Origin: Cristatella mucedo
Taxonomy: Eukaryota; Bryozoa; Phylactolaemata; Cristatellidae
Direction: 5' to 3'
Assembly: GCA_009760855.2 (NCBI GenBank)
Contig: WPIO01000034.1
Span: 641,001-705,000 of the forward strand
Length of the DNA stretch: 64,000 bases
Of this stretch, positions 11,465 to 24,571 are shown in pieces. Numbering within the stretch: the first letter of the stretch is position 1; every line of letters starts with the position of its first letter. Below the pieces are notes generated by a model. It searched no databases and was not told the DNA's origin. It worked only from the letters and a program-made list of their open reading frames with translations. The position numbers and the translations under genes are program-made.

Positions 11465-12410
11465 AGGTGGACAGAACTCGCATCTAGAAATTGTAAAGGC
11501 TGACGCTCAAAGTTGGCTCTGCCAGCACATGTCCTGTTGAATCAGCTCGAAATGTAGCTGTCATATTCCAGAGTGACATCTCGTTAGACGGCCACATCAG
11601 CTCCACAGTCAAATCTGCCTACTTTCAGCTACATAACATTGCTGAAATTCGGGCTTGTTTAGATAAGGATACCTCGCGTAAGTTGGCCCATGCATTCGTA
11701 ATATCCCGTCTTGACTTCTGTAACATACTACTTGCTGGCCTACCGGCATGTGCAATGAGGCGATTAACAGCTGGTGCGAAACTCCACAGCTAGGCTTTTC
11801 TGTCATAAGCGTCGCAGTTGCCACATCACACCACTTCTCGCCGACCTGCACTGGCTACCAGTCAAGCAACGGATCGAGTTCAAGGTTTTGTCGCTCACTT
11901 TTAGGGCACTTCATTCTTCGGTTCCGGCCAATCTCTCAGATCTACTCCCCCACCAGGCCAAGCCTAGTACCACCTGCTTTTCGGTATCCAACAGTTTACC
12001 AATAGCTCGTACAAACCTTAAATCCTCTGAAGACCGTGCATTTAGTTCATATGCTCCCAAAGCCTGGATCTCCCACCCGACTTGCGTGAGAACACCCCCT
12101 GACTTGATCACAATTAAAAAGAACTTAAAACACACCTATTTCGGACATCATTTAGTGGGTCCCTGTGTTTTGTCCTTCATGTGCTCAAGCGTGCTGACCC
12201 TGTGCATGTCACCCCTAACCATGTTATTCCTGTTGTTTATTAAGCACGATATTACTCACCATTCAATTGCATTTCCCTTTGCAGCAAATGCAAAGCTCCT
12301 AGGAAGGGACTGAGTTCTCTGAGGGCGCTTTATCAAGTGCATTATTATCATTAATTATATTATTTTATTTATTATTATTATTATTTTATTATTATATTAT
12401 TACTATATTA
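11465..12410 (+). mobile_element. LINE family A 3' half
   Basis: It runs from the post-RT region (CTCAAAGTTGGCTCTGCCAG) through the C-terminal LADLHWLPVKQRIEFKVLSL segment (11774-12135) to GCTCCTAGGAAGGGACTGAG and an ATT-rich tail. LADLHWLPVKQRI..K is the usual carboxyl segment of L2/CR1-group ORF2 proteins. Confidence 0.82.
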
Positions 12411-12429
12411 CTAATGATTAGTAGTATCT

Positions 12430-15175
12430 GGCTCACTTCTGACAGTGGTTCATCGTGAAGCAGTTCCTCCTTTATCTCAGATTTCTCCGATCTCATTTCG
12501 ATTCTGTGTGCAAGAAATCGATCGTTCCTTGTTATGGGTGATTTCAACGTTCACTTTGATAATTTATCTGACGCTTTCAGCACCGAATTTCGTGCATTGA
12601 CTGACTCATTGTCTCTTGTGGCTCATGTGCATGGCCGTCATCACATCAAGGGTCGCACACTCGACGTGATTTTCTCATACAACTGCACTTTGTCATCACC
12701 AATTATTACCAAATCCTGCTTATCTGACCACATGCAGATCTCATTTAATCTACAGTGTTTGCCCACATCCTCCTCTAAAATAACCTGTGAATCGCGAAAC
12801 CTCAAGACCCTTGACATCGATGCTGTCCGTGCGAGAATATCTGCTTCACCTCTGCTGCTCAGTCCTCCCTCCGATCTGTCATCATTGGTAGATAGCTACA
12901 TCACGACACTAGCTGACACGCTCGACGAGTTTGCACCTCAGACAAACCGCACTGTGCGCCCCCGCCCAGATGGCCTATGGTTTACCACAGGCATTAAACT
13001 AGCCAGGTCTACTAAACGAAAGCTTGAAAAAGCATACAAAAGATCCGGACCAACTGTCCATTGACAGGCATATGAAGACTGCTGTAAGTCATAATAATCG
13101 ATCCTAGCAAAGACCAAGTCTAGCTTCCATAGAAACATTGTTGAATCACAGATGCACAATCCAAAAATGCTGCTGTCGACAATAAACCATCTCCTCAACC
13201 GTTCCCAGAATAGCTCCTTACGTGATGATCCTTGTGATGATCTAGCCGATCGCTTCTCTTGATTCTTTGTGCAGAAGACAGACAAGATCAGGGAGTCCAT
13301 CCCTGCGATGACAACCTCACCACTAGAATGATATTCTTTGGTTCCTGGCTGCACCTCGACGTCTGCATTAAAGCAGGTCACTGCTGATCAAGTCCTAAAG
13401 TTCGTATCTCAATCAAAGAATACAAGTCCTCTGGACGCTATTCCCACTGTCCTGCTCCTATGTTGCATTCATTTGCTGCTGCCATGCATAACAACGTCAT
13501 TAATATGTCATTAGCCTCAAGTCATGTCCCAGCACCTTTCAAAAAAGCTGTAGTCAGGCCACTTCTCAAGAATTCGACACTAGACCAAGAGAACTTAAGG
13601 AACTACCGCCCAGTCTCCCTTCTATTAATCCTATCCAAAACACTGGAACGGGTCGTGGCAGACCAGCTGAACTCATATATCGAAACCTTACACCTTGCTA
13701 GTAAGTTCCAGTCTGGCTTTAGAGCTAATTACTCGACAGAGTCAGCATTGCTTAGGGTATACAACGACCTACTTAGGAATGCAGATATGGGTAGAGTGTC
13801 TCTGCTTTTTTTGCTCGAACTTTCGGCAGCTTTTGATACCATCGATCACAAAGTTCTTCTAGAGCGCCTCTCGTCTCGAATGAGCATCATTATCACTGCT
13901 CTGCAATGGTTCAGGTCCTATCTCAGTGGAGACTCCAGAGTATTGATGTGAATGGACAAATATCATCTGAAGTACCTCTGAAATATGGAGAACCTCAGGG
14001 CTCAGTGCTATGTCCAATTCTTTTCACGGTTTATACTCTCCCTCTTGCTGATGTGATTGCCAAGCCCAATCTAGGCTTTCACTTCTATGCGGATGACACT
14101 CAGTTGTACCTTTGCTTTGATCCCTCCCAGCCTTCGAGCACCTCAATTTTTTTCAACTCACTTGCTGCATGCATTGATGACATCCGCACATGGACGGCAG
14201 CAAATTTTCTATAACTAAACGATGATAAAACTAGCTTACTGGGTATAGGCAAACCCAGTGTCATTCAGAGACTGGAAATACTGACTCTCAAAATTGGCTC
14301 TGCCAGAATATCTCCTGTCGAATCAGCTCGAAATCTAGGTGTCATACTTCAAAAAGGCCTCTCGTTACACGACTATATCAGTCCCACAGTAAAATCTGCC
14401 TATTTTCAGCTTCATAACCTAGCTAAAATTCGTGCTTATTTAGATAAGGATACCACATCTAAGTTGGTCCATGCATTCATGAATCCCGTCTTGACTTCTG
14501 CAACTCACTGCTTAGTTCCCTATCAGCATGTGCGATCAAGCGATTGCAGCTGGTGCAAAACTCTGCAGCTAGGCTTTTCTGTCGCGAGCGTCGCAGTTGC
14601 CACGTTACTCCACTTCTCGCCGACCTGCACTGGCTACCAGTCAAGCAACGGATTGAATTCAAGTTTTTGTCGCTCACTTTTAGGTCCCTTCATTCTATGG
14701 CTCCAGCCTATCTCTCCGACACACTCCCCCATCAGGCCAAGCATCGTACCACCTGCTTTTCGGAATCCAGCAGTCTAGAAATACTTCGTACAAACCTTAA
14801 ATCCTTTGGAGACCGTGCATTTAGTTTGTATGCTCCCAAAGCCTGGAACTCCCTCCCGACTTGCGTCAGAACATCCCCTGACCTGACCACATTTAAAAGG
14901 AACTTAAAAAACACCTATTTAGGAGAGCATTTAGTGGGTCCTTGTGATTCGTCCTTCACGTGCTTATGCGTGCTGACACTATGCATGCTGCCACTAACCA
15001 CATTTGCATGCTGACCCTGTGCATGTCACCCCTAACCATGTTATTCATTTTGTTTGTTTTTCATGCATGATTTTACTCACCATTCAATTGCATTTCCCTT
15101 TGCAGCAAATGTAAAGCGCCTAGAGAGAGATTAAGCTCTCTGAAGGCGCTTTAGCAAGTGCATTATTATTATTTT
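12430..15175 (+). mobile_element. LINE family A, longest copy (endonuclease end, RT, 3' tail)
   Basis: The endonuclease end (12534-13064) has MGDFNVHFD, TLDVIFSYN and CLSDHMQISF. RT blocks follow: NYRPVSLLLILSKTLERVV (13600 region), LSAAFDTIDHKVLLERL, PQGSVLCPILFTVY and FYADDTQLYL (14080-14115). The C-terminal LADLHWLPVKQRIEFKFLSL is at 14544-15014. It ends GCGCCTAGAGAGAGATTAAG plus an ATT repeat. Stops and frame changes (e.g. 13951, 14214) make it dead, but YADD is intact. Confidence 0.92.
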
Positions 15176-15934
15176 TATGAAGCACACTCGGCGAGACAGT
15201 GTTCGCTGGCGCAAGCTTGAAACGAACGGAGGCTATCTTTAGGGCTTAAATGCTGCTGGTTGCCTAAGATTAGCTCAGCTAAATCAGCTGCTTCTCCTCA
15301 AAAGCAAATGGATCTGCTGTGCTCGACGAGTCGTGTAACTCATGAAGTGATTGTTAAAATTATAAAACTTATCTCACAGGTAATTACCCGGTGGCTGTGC
15401 CCAATGGCACATGGCTTTGGTCAGCACTCGAAGTCGGTAGGCACAGCTAAAGAACGAAGAATTAACGAATTCAATTTTCTTACAACACGAGCCCCGAAAG
15501 TTCGATCAAGTTTCTGCCCTTCAGGCGGATACCGAAACAAGCAGAGACAGGGTGAGACAGAAAGAGAGCACACAGAAGCATTGACAGAGTTAATAACTGA
15601 GAAAGACAGAAACAGAGTCGGCTGAGCCGGTGCTGTGGGCCGGCCGCCATAGCCCACAGCTCAGTCAGCTATCTAAAGACTCCGGCATCTTCCAACCGGA
15701 CATACGTGTTAGGAAAGTCGTTATATGTAGTTCGGAAGGCTGCTAGGTATAGACTCGCTGCAAAGGTGAAGACATTTACAGAAATGCCGGGATGTGAGTA
15801 CTTGACCTTTAAACTGGCACCGTTCCAGCCCAACCACACGTCGTTAGTACGAGAGCTTCGCTGGAAAATGTTGCATCGTAAGGGATCCGAATTTCGGGAG
15901 AAAACAGTGAAGGTGTACTCATTATAAACATATA

Positions 15935-15995
15935 GTGCCTAGAAACAGATTGAGTTCTCTGCTATATCAAATGCATCACTACTATTATCCTCAGC
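15935..15995 (+). mobile_element. LINE family A 3' tail fragment
   Basis: GTGCCTAGAAACAGATTGAG, TTCTCTGCTATATCAAATGC, then ACTACTATTATCC: a short, degenerate copy of the family A terminus. Confidence 0.6.
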
Positions 15996-16802
15996 CGTCT
16001 GCCGTCACCGACAATCTCCTCACGGCTGCAGCTCCCTGATGCATTGGTGGCGTCAACGTAACCCAGGAACACCTATATATCAGCGCCTCATATTCTTCCT
16101 CAAAATACTAGTCATACGACCTTCGCGAATCTATAATAATAAGCAGCAACAACAAGAGTGTGCTTGCCTGCCACTTCTTAGGAGCAAGAATAGCAGAACA
16201 AAACTGCATTCTCCCTTTTTCTTTCTAATTATCGAAAAGACCAGAGGTCAACCACAATAATGAATTGGCGAACATATTTCGTCGGATCAGGATTTTTCGG
16301 ACTCAACTTTGTCCTCTTCTTCGAGTGCTCAGTGCCTCAGATGATTAAATAATAATAAAGAAATAATTAAAGTAGCTTCTGTGTGATCGGTGTAACCCAG
16401 TTTCCAGCACATGTGTGGGTCTGCCGTGAGCTTATTAATCGCCCAAATTTGATTTTCTTATGGCACGTAGTTTTAATATTTACTACTTCATTGTTGTGCA
16501 CAAGCTGTATGTATTTCTGTGTAAAATTAATTTGTATTGCATGGCTTGGCTACCTGCTGGTTTATGAGGTGAAATCGGCAGTACCACGCCTTTCTGGCAG
16601 TTAGTCTTGCGATAAAGCTATTCCGATCGGTGCATCTAAATATGTTGTTGCATATCAAACTTATTCCATTAAAGACGCAGGACATTATTAAATATATTAA
16701 GACATTGCCATTCATAATCAGGCTATTTGGGTGGGTTTCTTGGCTCGTGTCAGCCCACAGAGTGACAGAAAATATAAACTTACTAGTCGCACAATAAGGA
16801 AA

Positions 16803-16877
16803 CTTTTTTATTACTCTAAAATTATTTGGTCGATCTCAAATTTTATTACTCTAAAATCACTTGGTCGATCTCAAAGT
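16803..16877. repeat. Two-copy 37-base tandem repeat
   Basis: TTTTATTACTCTAAAATTA/TCACTTGGTCGATCTCAAA occurs twice, head to tail, with few differences. Confidence 0.8.
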
Positions 16878-18028
16878 TAGAGGTGTCGAATATTGTTTCG
16901 GCTTGCGTCCCCTTGGCATACAAAGGTTGACTGATCTCTACGTCCTGGTACTCCAAAGCCAGCTTTGGTAGCCGTCACAAAATGACGAAAAACGTCTCTC
17001 CAAGCAGTCTATATTGGCCGGTTGCCTATCTCCCCTAGAGGGTTATTTTTATCCATCTCTTAAGCATTGTTGATATTTAGTGCGACGCTCTAGAACTGTA
17101 CTGCTGCCACCATGTAGTGTAGTGATAAGATGCTTTGCAGTTGGAAAGGATAGGTGTATTGGCGGCCATGTTATGTTTACTCCCCTGACCGCAGGGGCGA
17201 GCTCGACTGTTTTCCAATCGGTTACGTTGTTGTGGCTCCGCACTGGGAGCTCATGCTATCGCGCTTTGCTTCCGTCATGCACTGCTAGTGGGTGCTCGTG
17301 GCCTTCCATGATTGACGGCACGGTCAAGACCGCCAGCTATTCACCCTGGATGTGGATACTGACTTCTCGGGCCACTCAGAGCCTGATCCAGTGTCTTGAG
17401 CAGACGCATTTGCTGTAGTCGACTGCAAAGACTGGGGCGTCATTACCATCCAGCCTCATGTCAAAAGTCAGGCTAGGCTTTGCCGGTTATCCTTAGCTGG
17501 CCGTTTCGTATTACAGCAGCACTCGGCTACTAAAACTCTCTTGCGTAGGACTCCAGCCGTTGCTACCTAGGATCGTAAGTTAGGTATGTGTGCTAGGTTG
17601 AGTTTAAAGCAAGAATCAGGGATGCTAATGAACGTTATTCACCGGCGAACTAGGTCGCTGCACGTCTGATGCACCCTTACGGGGGAAAGAGAATACTGCT
17701 CCCTTATTTAGCTCGTGTGCATCTTCGACCGAACTAGACGGAAGGCCTGATTAACAAAGAACGTGACTAGTGATACAGTTAGAAACTTGCTGTGGCTCCG
17801 GCAGAAAGCCCAGATGAAAATATAGCTACTTCTCTGGACTCTTAATTTCCTATATAAAAAGGGCGTCTGCTTCGACCTCCCACATGCATCTTTTAAATCT
17901 GAGTGGCTGTTTTGCTAACAGAAAAATCCTCCGTATCACCTCATACCTGGAGGCAGATAAATCTTAGATTCTACCGAAGCTCTAAATAATTGGCTAGGAA
18001 CACTTACGCATAGGAAATTCATACACAC

Positions 18029-18029
<1 letters not shown>

Positions 18030-18074
<45 letters not shown>
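18030..18074. repeat. (AG)n microsatellite
   Basis: About 22 uninterrupted AG units. Confidence 0.95.
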
Positions 18075-18077
<3 letters not shown>

Positions 18078-18149
18078 TATTCTAAAGGAGAATTTGACGT
18101 CATGACAACAATTACCGAAAGAGATAACGTTCTAAGTGAATCGCCTGTC

Positions 18150-18990
18150 ATTAAATAAGCTTTAGCGAACCGTCAGTATTCGGCAAAACTACAATATTCG
18201 GGCAAGCGGAAGCTGCTGAACGTCGGTTATTGTATGACAGGCAATATAGCAGATTGGTATGGGTGTGAATAGATCAGTAGTACTGCAAAGAGATGGTTCG
18301 TAAATAATTCAGCTTCAATTAGCCATGCGATTATCGGCCTCTCATCGGTGTGTCCCGAGGCATTGCTTTACTTGTTAATTTTAATGTGTAGCACCTAGCA
18401 GCCTAACCACAGTTCGCGATATCAAAACTTAAATAACAGCAACATGCTGCATAGCATAAGATAACCAAGCATGCAACAAGCTCTTATAATTACAGTTTTT
18501 TGGGAAAGGATTCCGGGCCATCGAAGTACAGCTGACTGAAACTCCTGACTGGAAGCTAAGTAACTTAATGAGAGCACGAGCTATCACCAAAACTATACCG
18601 TTCGGTAAGCTGAAGCTGCTAAGTGTACACGATGGTCAGACAGGCGAGCTATCAGACTGGTTAGTCACTGGGCTATGAACAGTGTTAGGACAAGCGCTCT
18701 CGATTTTAATTATCCACGAGTTTGTCATGCTCTTATGGGTATGCACTGCGGTACGACTTTACCAGTTCATTAAAAAATGAAGAGCTTATAAGCCTAGCAG
18801 CACTTACCGATATCACAATTTCAAGGATGGTAACATGTCTAGCAGCAGAATATAGCTAAGAATCAAACCAACTCTTCCATTTACTTATTTGAGGACCACT
18901 AGTCAAAGCCGTTACAGTAAAACTGGCTGCAATTGGCAGCGACTCTCAGTTAACTTCCAGCTATGTAGACTAATCAAGGCTGCACTTGAT
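18150..18990. repeat. Diverged tandem duplication, ~420-base unit
   Basis: GGAAGCTGCTGAACGT..GATGACAGGC at 18205 recurs as TGAAGCTGCTAAGTGT..GGTCAGACAGGC at 18612. AGCACCTAGCAGCCTAACC..GATATCA at 18390 recurs as CCTAGCAGCACTTACCGATATCA at 18795. No gene was recognised in it. Confidence 0.65.
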
Positions 18991-20499
18991 TTGGTATAAT
19001 AGTTTCATTGTTCACTTAAATTGCATAACGGAACGAACAGATCGTCGAACTGCCAGACGCAATGACTACAATTCACCTGACTTAGAATAAAGTATAGGCG
19101 GTCGGATACTTCATAATCGTGCAGCTGGCGTGACGAGCTAATGCATAATGCCAGCCGAGCGCCTCCAGTTGCTACAAAAAAGAGGCACCCGATAAACAGA
19201 TGTTAGAGGTAGAGCAGTAAATAAAAGCTCAGCAACAAACGGCAAGACTTTTAATTGGAAGAAAATAGCAAAGCGATACTTTTCTTAGGGCACAATACGA
19301 GTATTATTCTCATTCTCATTGTTAACATTATTCAAGGTTATGAATGCCTACCTATAGTGAAATGTTAAATCCTTGGCGAAAAGGTATGCAAGTAGCCAGT
19401 CATTGATTACAGCTGATCGCTGTGGTCCGATCAGCTCAGCTTCCCCATAGTTACATTGAGTACTCGTGATTCATGCTGTACATCTGGAGTCGCACAATAG
19501 CCTTTGCTCTCCCTGTCATTGGCCGATTGGAGTGAGAAATCGGGCCGAGCAAGGCAGCAGCAGTTAGGGAACCGTTACTACTGGGTCTAACCAAAGACAA
19601 GGGTCGAGGAGTGTTACATTTCGCAGATTGCTACTCTGCTCACTCAAAGCATTAAGATAGGCTCCAACAAGTTATCTCGCTTAATTTTAACCTGGCAAAA
19701 GAGAGGACATACACTGCAAGAAGGATAATCAAGCTGAACATTTTGGGAAGTGGGCTGGATAGGCTAGCTTCACCTCAGCAACGACTAGTGAAAGCGATTG
19801 AGGATTGACGGCGCAGGCAATAACAATTCAGAATTAGCGAAGCATCCAAAGAAAACTACATCTCCATCTCTCTGTCGGTCCGTCTATCAGTCTGTCTGTC
19901 TGTCTCGCTCTCTCAGCACCTCACAAGGTCTAGAGAATCTGTATACCAAGTGATTGCAGCTTATCACATGCAGAATATCAGCACAAACAAGTATACATGT
20001 ATAAGAGACAATTTACATAAACTGAGTAAACGCAGCAAGAAACACGGCGACACGATCGCCAAGAAATCACGGGTAGCTACCCATATGGCTAAACGGCATG
20101 AGTCAGACGCGCTCCTGGCGTGAAGGTAGGACCCCAAGGAACATGCTAAATATGTAATGCACAGCAAGAGAATATGTGATCGGAAACTACAGCATCTGCC
20201 GATGTAAAGTATTTTTTCATGGAGCAGCCTAATAAAATATCTTGTATCTTTGGAAAAGCTCATTAGATTAAAGAAATCAGAGAAACCTTGGATTCTTGTA
20301 ACGAGGACGGCAATCGCGTTAGCAATGCAATAAACAGAGTGTGCTGTAGCCAACCACAAGAGATGGCTTTATCAATATTGATTGCATCTAGCTGTCAAGC
20401 TGCTACAACCCCAGAAGTTTATATGAGACAGTAATTCGTTTGTAGAAAATAACCCACTTTGGCGATTTCACCGTCTTGTCGTTTGGTTTTCGAATTCAC

Positions 20500-20589
20500 T
20501 TCAGATTCAGCAGCTTGCCTCATCAAGATCTTGAGTATTTGCCCATGCCAGCCGTTGACAGCCATATACTTCAGAGTGAAAGGCAGGAC
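20500..20589 (-). CDS. TPP2: TPP2 exon VLPFTLKYMAVNGWHGQILK
   Basis: The 30 codons read VLPFTLKYMAVNGWHGQILK then ILMRQAAESE, aligning to human [28 protein letters not shown] at equal length. The acceptor is CTGCTTGCAG and the donor GAA/GTGAAT. Phase 0 agrees with the preceding exon. The last ~40 residues (human ENWKNC...GWTHC...WLPIMYPPDY) were not found downstream. If the donor is not used, the reading runs on to a TAA after about 26 more residues. Confidence 0.82.
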
Positions 20590-21929
20590 CTGCAAGCAGT
20601 TAGTAGCGAGTTACTCAAAACTGCCGATGCATACCTAAGGCAGATGGCCAGCAAATCAGTCAAATGAAGGAGATCTCAGTATCTAGATGCTGTACTGGCC
20701 GAATTCGTTATGCCCACAGCAAGCAAGAGCTTCGCCGGCTATTGAAAGATATCGTGGCCACAAGCGATGAAACCACAGCATGTAAACAAGTTGTAGACAA
20801 TAGCTGCAAAGAGAAATGACATTTCACATTAGATTAGCCACAGCGGCAAGAAGACTGCATGGACTTTATAACTGATGGCATAAAAAGGCTGAAGACAAGC
20901 AATAGTCTTGAGTATTTGATATTCGTAACCGCCATCCAGACATGTCCATTACTTTAATACAGTTTGAGACCTGTTTATGCAGTCACCTGAATATCCAGCT
21001 GGGGAGCTGCTCTGACCACGAGAGCAGTACTTGCTTGCTAACATAACGTACGGTGCATTTTACTTTTACTTGAGCCGCTTAGTCAGCTTGCGACTAAATA
21101 ATCACGGGTGACTGAATGGATGCATTAAGAAAAAATGAATAAAAATGATTGAAGTCGACGTTTTCCAGAACATCAGCGAAAGTTAGAAGTGGCTTGAAGC
21201 TAGTGTAGGATTGAAGACGGCAGGAAGAAGTTAGAGATCAATGGAGGGAGCTGGGGAGCAAGTGAAGTACTGGTGGCCTGAACGGAAGAACGGGGAGGAG
21301 GGAGAAGTGACAGAAGAATGGTGCTGCAGTTCGCACTTTGAAAGCAGACGATCTTTCAGTCTATCCCAAAACTGTCTTTTTGGTCTGCACTAACATTCGA
21401 GAAATGAAACAGATTTCAAAGGGTAGCCTCAAGTCCAAGAACTAACAATCCAGGAATACCTGCAGGCTGTCATCGTTGCCATTCTAGGGATAAACTGCAA
21501 AACTTATAGCAGCTAGTAATCCTAAATACTCAGCTGCTCGTTTTGGCAATAAGGCACAAGAAATAAATTTTACAGACAGCTGAAATACCGGTGAATCTTG
21601 CCCTCTAGCCTGCCTGCCTGTACCACGGACAGCCACCATAACAGATGCTACCTGCCCTCGGTGATCGTCCATCCATTGCGATCCTGCACACGTACTGTCA
21701 TTTCACAGTGCTAGTTCAAATGCAGTACTAGATGACCCTGCCTCTCCTAGCGGCAGCTGACGTGAATAAGGCCTCTATCGTGGGAGATTCAAACGAAGTA
21801 AGAGGTAATGGATGCTAGTCCGTTATTTATCGCCTCCCCGTAAGCTGCTCAGCAAAATTTTAGCTTGCACTGCACTAAATCGAGCCCGGTGTAAGTTGGG
21901 CGGTTGGCGTTAAAGTCTACTGATAAAAT

Positions 21930-22245
21930 TCATGTTTATTATGTGTAGTTCGATTGCATGTGGGCTGGTACTGCTCCTTTCATCAGTAGCTGGTGGGAGC
22001 ATCCACGAGAGGGGCCTGTGCACAGCTGTGGTCAGCTTCTAATGAGGATTTGACACAGGCCGATAACCCGCTGGTAAAGAGATGGTGGATTCACTATCGG
22101 GGTCGGCCAAGGGACAACCAGGCTCGAGGAGAGTAGTCAAGTGATAGTAGGGGCCGAAGGAAGCCGTGCGCTCTTCGGCTCCGTGCATGGTAATAAGCAG
22201 TTGGTGTTGGGCATCGGCTGGCTCTCTGCTGTGCGAACAAACTAC
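21930..22245 (+). mobile_element. LTR-like dispersed repeat, copy a
   Basis: It matches 61630-61910: GGGCTGGTACTGCTCC, TGGGAGCATCC, CACAGCTGTGGTC, CACTATCGGGGTCGGCCAA and AATAAGCAGTTGGTGTTG. The other copy has AATAAACTGTTGGTGTTG, a possible polyadenylation signal plus R/U5-like end. It may be a solo LTR; boundaries and flanking duplication are not certain. Confidence 0.5.
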
Positions 22246-23559
22246 ATTATGCAAGTAGATTATGCCCATGCAAAATCGTACGGAGAATTTCCTGTGAATT
22301 CTGCAACTACCTCAGTCTTTCTGGCACGTCGTAGCCGACGAAAATCTATCATTTAGCCCCTGCGGCATGCAGTTCAGAAGCTTCTTCATGTTTCTCACCA
22401 GCACGTTGCTGTTAGCAAAAACGCCTTTTCCTTCCAGCTTCTATTGATGCTGAATGAGTGACATTCATTACAAAATGTGCTAGGTGCAAATTTAATGTGA
22501 TTGCCATTCATTCGAAAATGTGCTGGGTGTGAATTTCAAGCCTAATATTTACAAAAACTGACACAACTCTCCCTGTACATAATTTGGAAAGCTTGCCAAC
22601 GTACCAACTCAACTATGCCAAGTGGGAGCTTGGAAGTGCCGGACTTACGCGATTCGTTAAGTAAGGCGTTGTTCAGCAATATCTAACTGCTCGCATACCA
22701 TAGCCACCCTTTGAAAGAACTCTTTGAAAGTTCAAACCGATAACATTTTCTTCAGGTTTTAGCATTTCAATATTCAATCGCAACCATGAGCATGCGTGTT
22801 GTACACCTTCATATTAACATTTCAGCACAACCCCTGCTGCCCTTACACCTTTTTTGACACTCATAGTTGTTGTACCCACGTTGCTAATAATATAGATACA
22901 TCACGAAGCAATCAGCTCAAATGTGATTTTTAAATGACACACTAATGAACGAATTAACAAACCCAGCTTATTATTGGGATGTATAAACAATATTACACGC
23001 CATTAAACTTGTCAATGTCCACGAACTGTTTTCAATAACCGACGCCTGACGGAAATATAGCAAACTGCCTGATTAATTCCATGCCAATCCGAGAGGTTGC
23101 TCATTCTTCTATATGCCAAAGTCAATGAAAACCGTTGGAGGAGTAGCCATTGTCGTTTGCCGTTGGCGCCACGTTCAACCCATTTGCTATCACATCGAAG
23201 CAGCCATTCGAAATCTTACAAACACCCTCAATAGTAAACAGGGTGTTTGATGGAAGGTATTTGTCTAGAGTCTATAAAAATACCTTCCATCCTTCTGAGA
23301 AGCCTTGAGTTGCTGCTGCCCAACAGCATTAGCAGGGCAAATCTATAGTTAGCTTCAGATTTCATGATGGCTTCTTCATCATCATGCAGTTGCCAAAACC
23401 ACACCAGCAGACATAGGATAACTTTCACCCACTCGACTTCCTGTTATTCTTATCCAAGATACTCAAACTAGAAGTGATCAAACACTTAGGCTATCATATA
23501 TAAAAGTAAAACCTCACAAGTATGCCTCCTCCAATTAGGATTTAGAGCTTATCTTGACA

Positions 23560-24420
23560 GAGCTCTTTTGTTGAATCTCCACGTAATCAATTTGTCCTCT
23601 TCCAAAGTGACCTTTCATTAGACAACCACATCAGCTCCACGTTTAAGTCTTCCTACTCTCAGCTACATAACATTGCCGCAATTCGGGCTTGTTTAGACAG
23701 TGATAGTTTGGCAAAATTGGTCTGTGCATTTGCGACATCGCATCTCGACTTCTGTAATTCACTGCTTGCTGGTCTCCCTTAGTGTGCAATCAGGTGCTTA
23801 CAGCTAGTGAAAAACTTTGCAGCTTGGCTCGTCTGTCGTGAGCACTGCAATCGCTAACATCACACCCCTTTTGGCCGATCTGCAGTGCTGCCAATCAAGC
23901 AGAGAATTGACATTAAGGTTCTGTCACTTACTTTCAGGTCCCTTTGTTCTCTGATTCCAGCTTACCTATCAGAACTCCCCCTCTAGGCAAAGAATCGCAC
24001 AACCCGCTGTTCTGACTCGAATCGTCTAGCCATACCTCGTACGAAACCCAAACCATTGGGGACCGTACCTTTATTTCCTTTACTCCCAAAGCCTGGAGCT
24101 CACCATCGTGTTTGCTCTTCGTGTGCATGTACCTGCTTACACTATGCCTACTGCTTGTGGATGTTACCACCAACCATTTGGTAATGCATTCTATACATCT
24201 AATAATAGCATCTGATAAGTGCCTTGAAAGAGGTTCAGTTCTCTGAGTAAGCTATAATGATGTATTATTATTATTATTAGTTGCACATTGTCTGCAGCCC
24301 AGCTATAAAGACTATCTCAGGAATTTTGACCAAGGTAGAGTTTCTCTGCTAGCTTTTCTGAATGTCTAGGTGGAATTTGATATTACTAATCACCAAATTG
24401 TTCTTGAAACCCATCAGCAC
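23560..24420 (+). mobile_element. LINE family A 3' fragment plus displaced RT piece
   Basis: The stretch 23560-24280 matches the family A post-RT and C-terminal region, ending GTTCTCTGAG and an ATT tail. The stretch 24295-24415 matches the RT region LRNxDxGRVSLL..FDxxxHxxVL. The order (3' tail before RT piece) shows two separate remnants. Confidence 0.72.
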
Positions 24421-24571
24421 ACCTGGGTATTAGAGAATAGTGGTTTAGCTAGGACACCTTGGCTGGATTTTTTAGAGTACATATGTCTACGGCCAACAGT
24501 AATCGGCAATCAGCAATCATGCATGTGCACCCTGTGGATCTGCTTTCAAATGTTACAATGTAGTTAAAAAA

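Larger units (their letters stand above)
100..15780. repeat. Tandem duplication unit 1 (pseudogenised TPP2 3' part)
   Basis: It is homologous to 21480-34890 in the same orientation. Anchor pairs: 120/21505 (GCAGCTAG context), 1300/23290, 2983/25587, GA tract 8595/26882, 8900/27190, 9650/28740, 11399/34180 and 15765/34875. Spacing differs because each unit gained its own transposons. Exon copies are broken in this unit and open in unit 2. The left end of the unit may lie outside the window. Confidence 0.85.
15995..20499. other. TPP2 3' region, last exon expected here but not found
   Basis: It holds the short repeats listed separately. I looked on the minus strand for the conserved C-terminal GWxHC and WLPxMYP motifs and did not find them. 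Open frames, including 131 codons at 19964-20359 on the minus strand, have no recognisable motifs. Confidence 0.4.

Noticed and set aside
19964-20359. 131-codon hydrophobic minus-strand open frame downstream of the last recognised TPP2 exon
   Set aside because: It has no TPP2 C-terminal motif, no recognisable family features and biased composition; considered and not called.
20476-20667. Plus-strand 63-codon open frame with plausible composition
   Set aside because: It is the antisense of the TPP2 exon at 20500-20589, which explains its codon-like composition.
21484-21672. Open frame with LSVKFISCALLPKRAAEYLG as the exon after KRWDMNDTK
   Set aside because: At first it seemed to align at equal length, but the exon at 20500-20589 matches far better (VLPFTLKYMAVN..G..LK) with a good acceptor and the same phase. 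The resemblance was chance.
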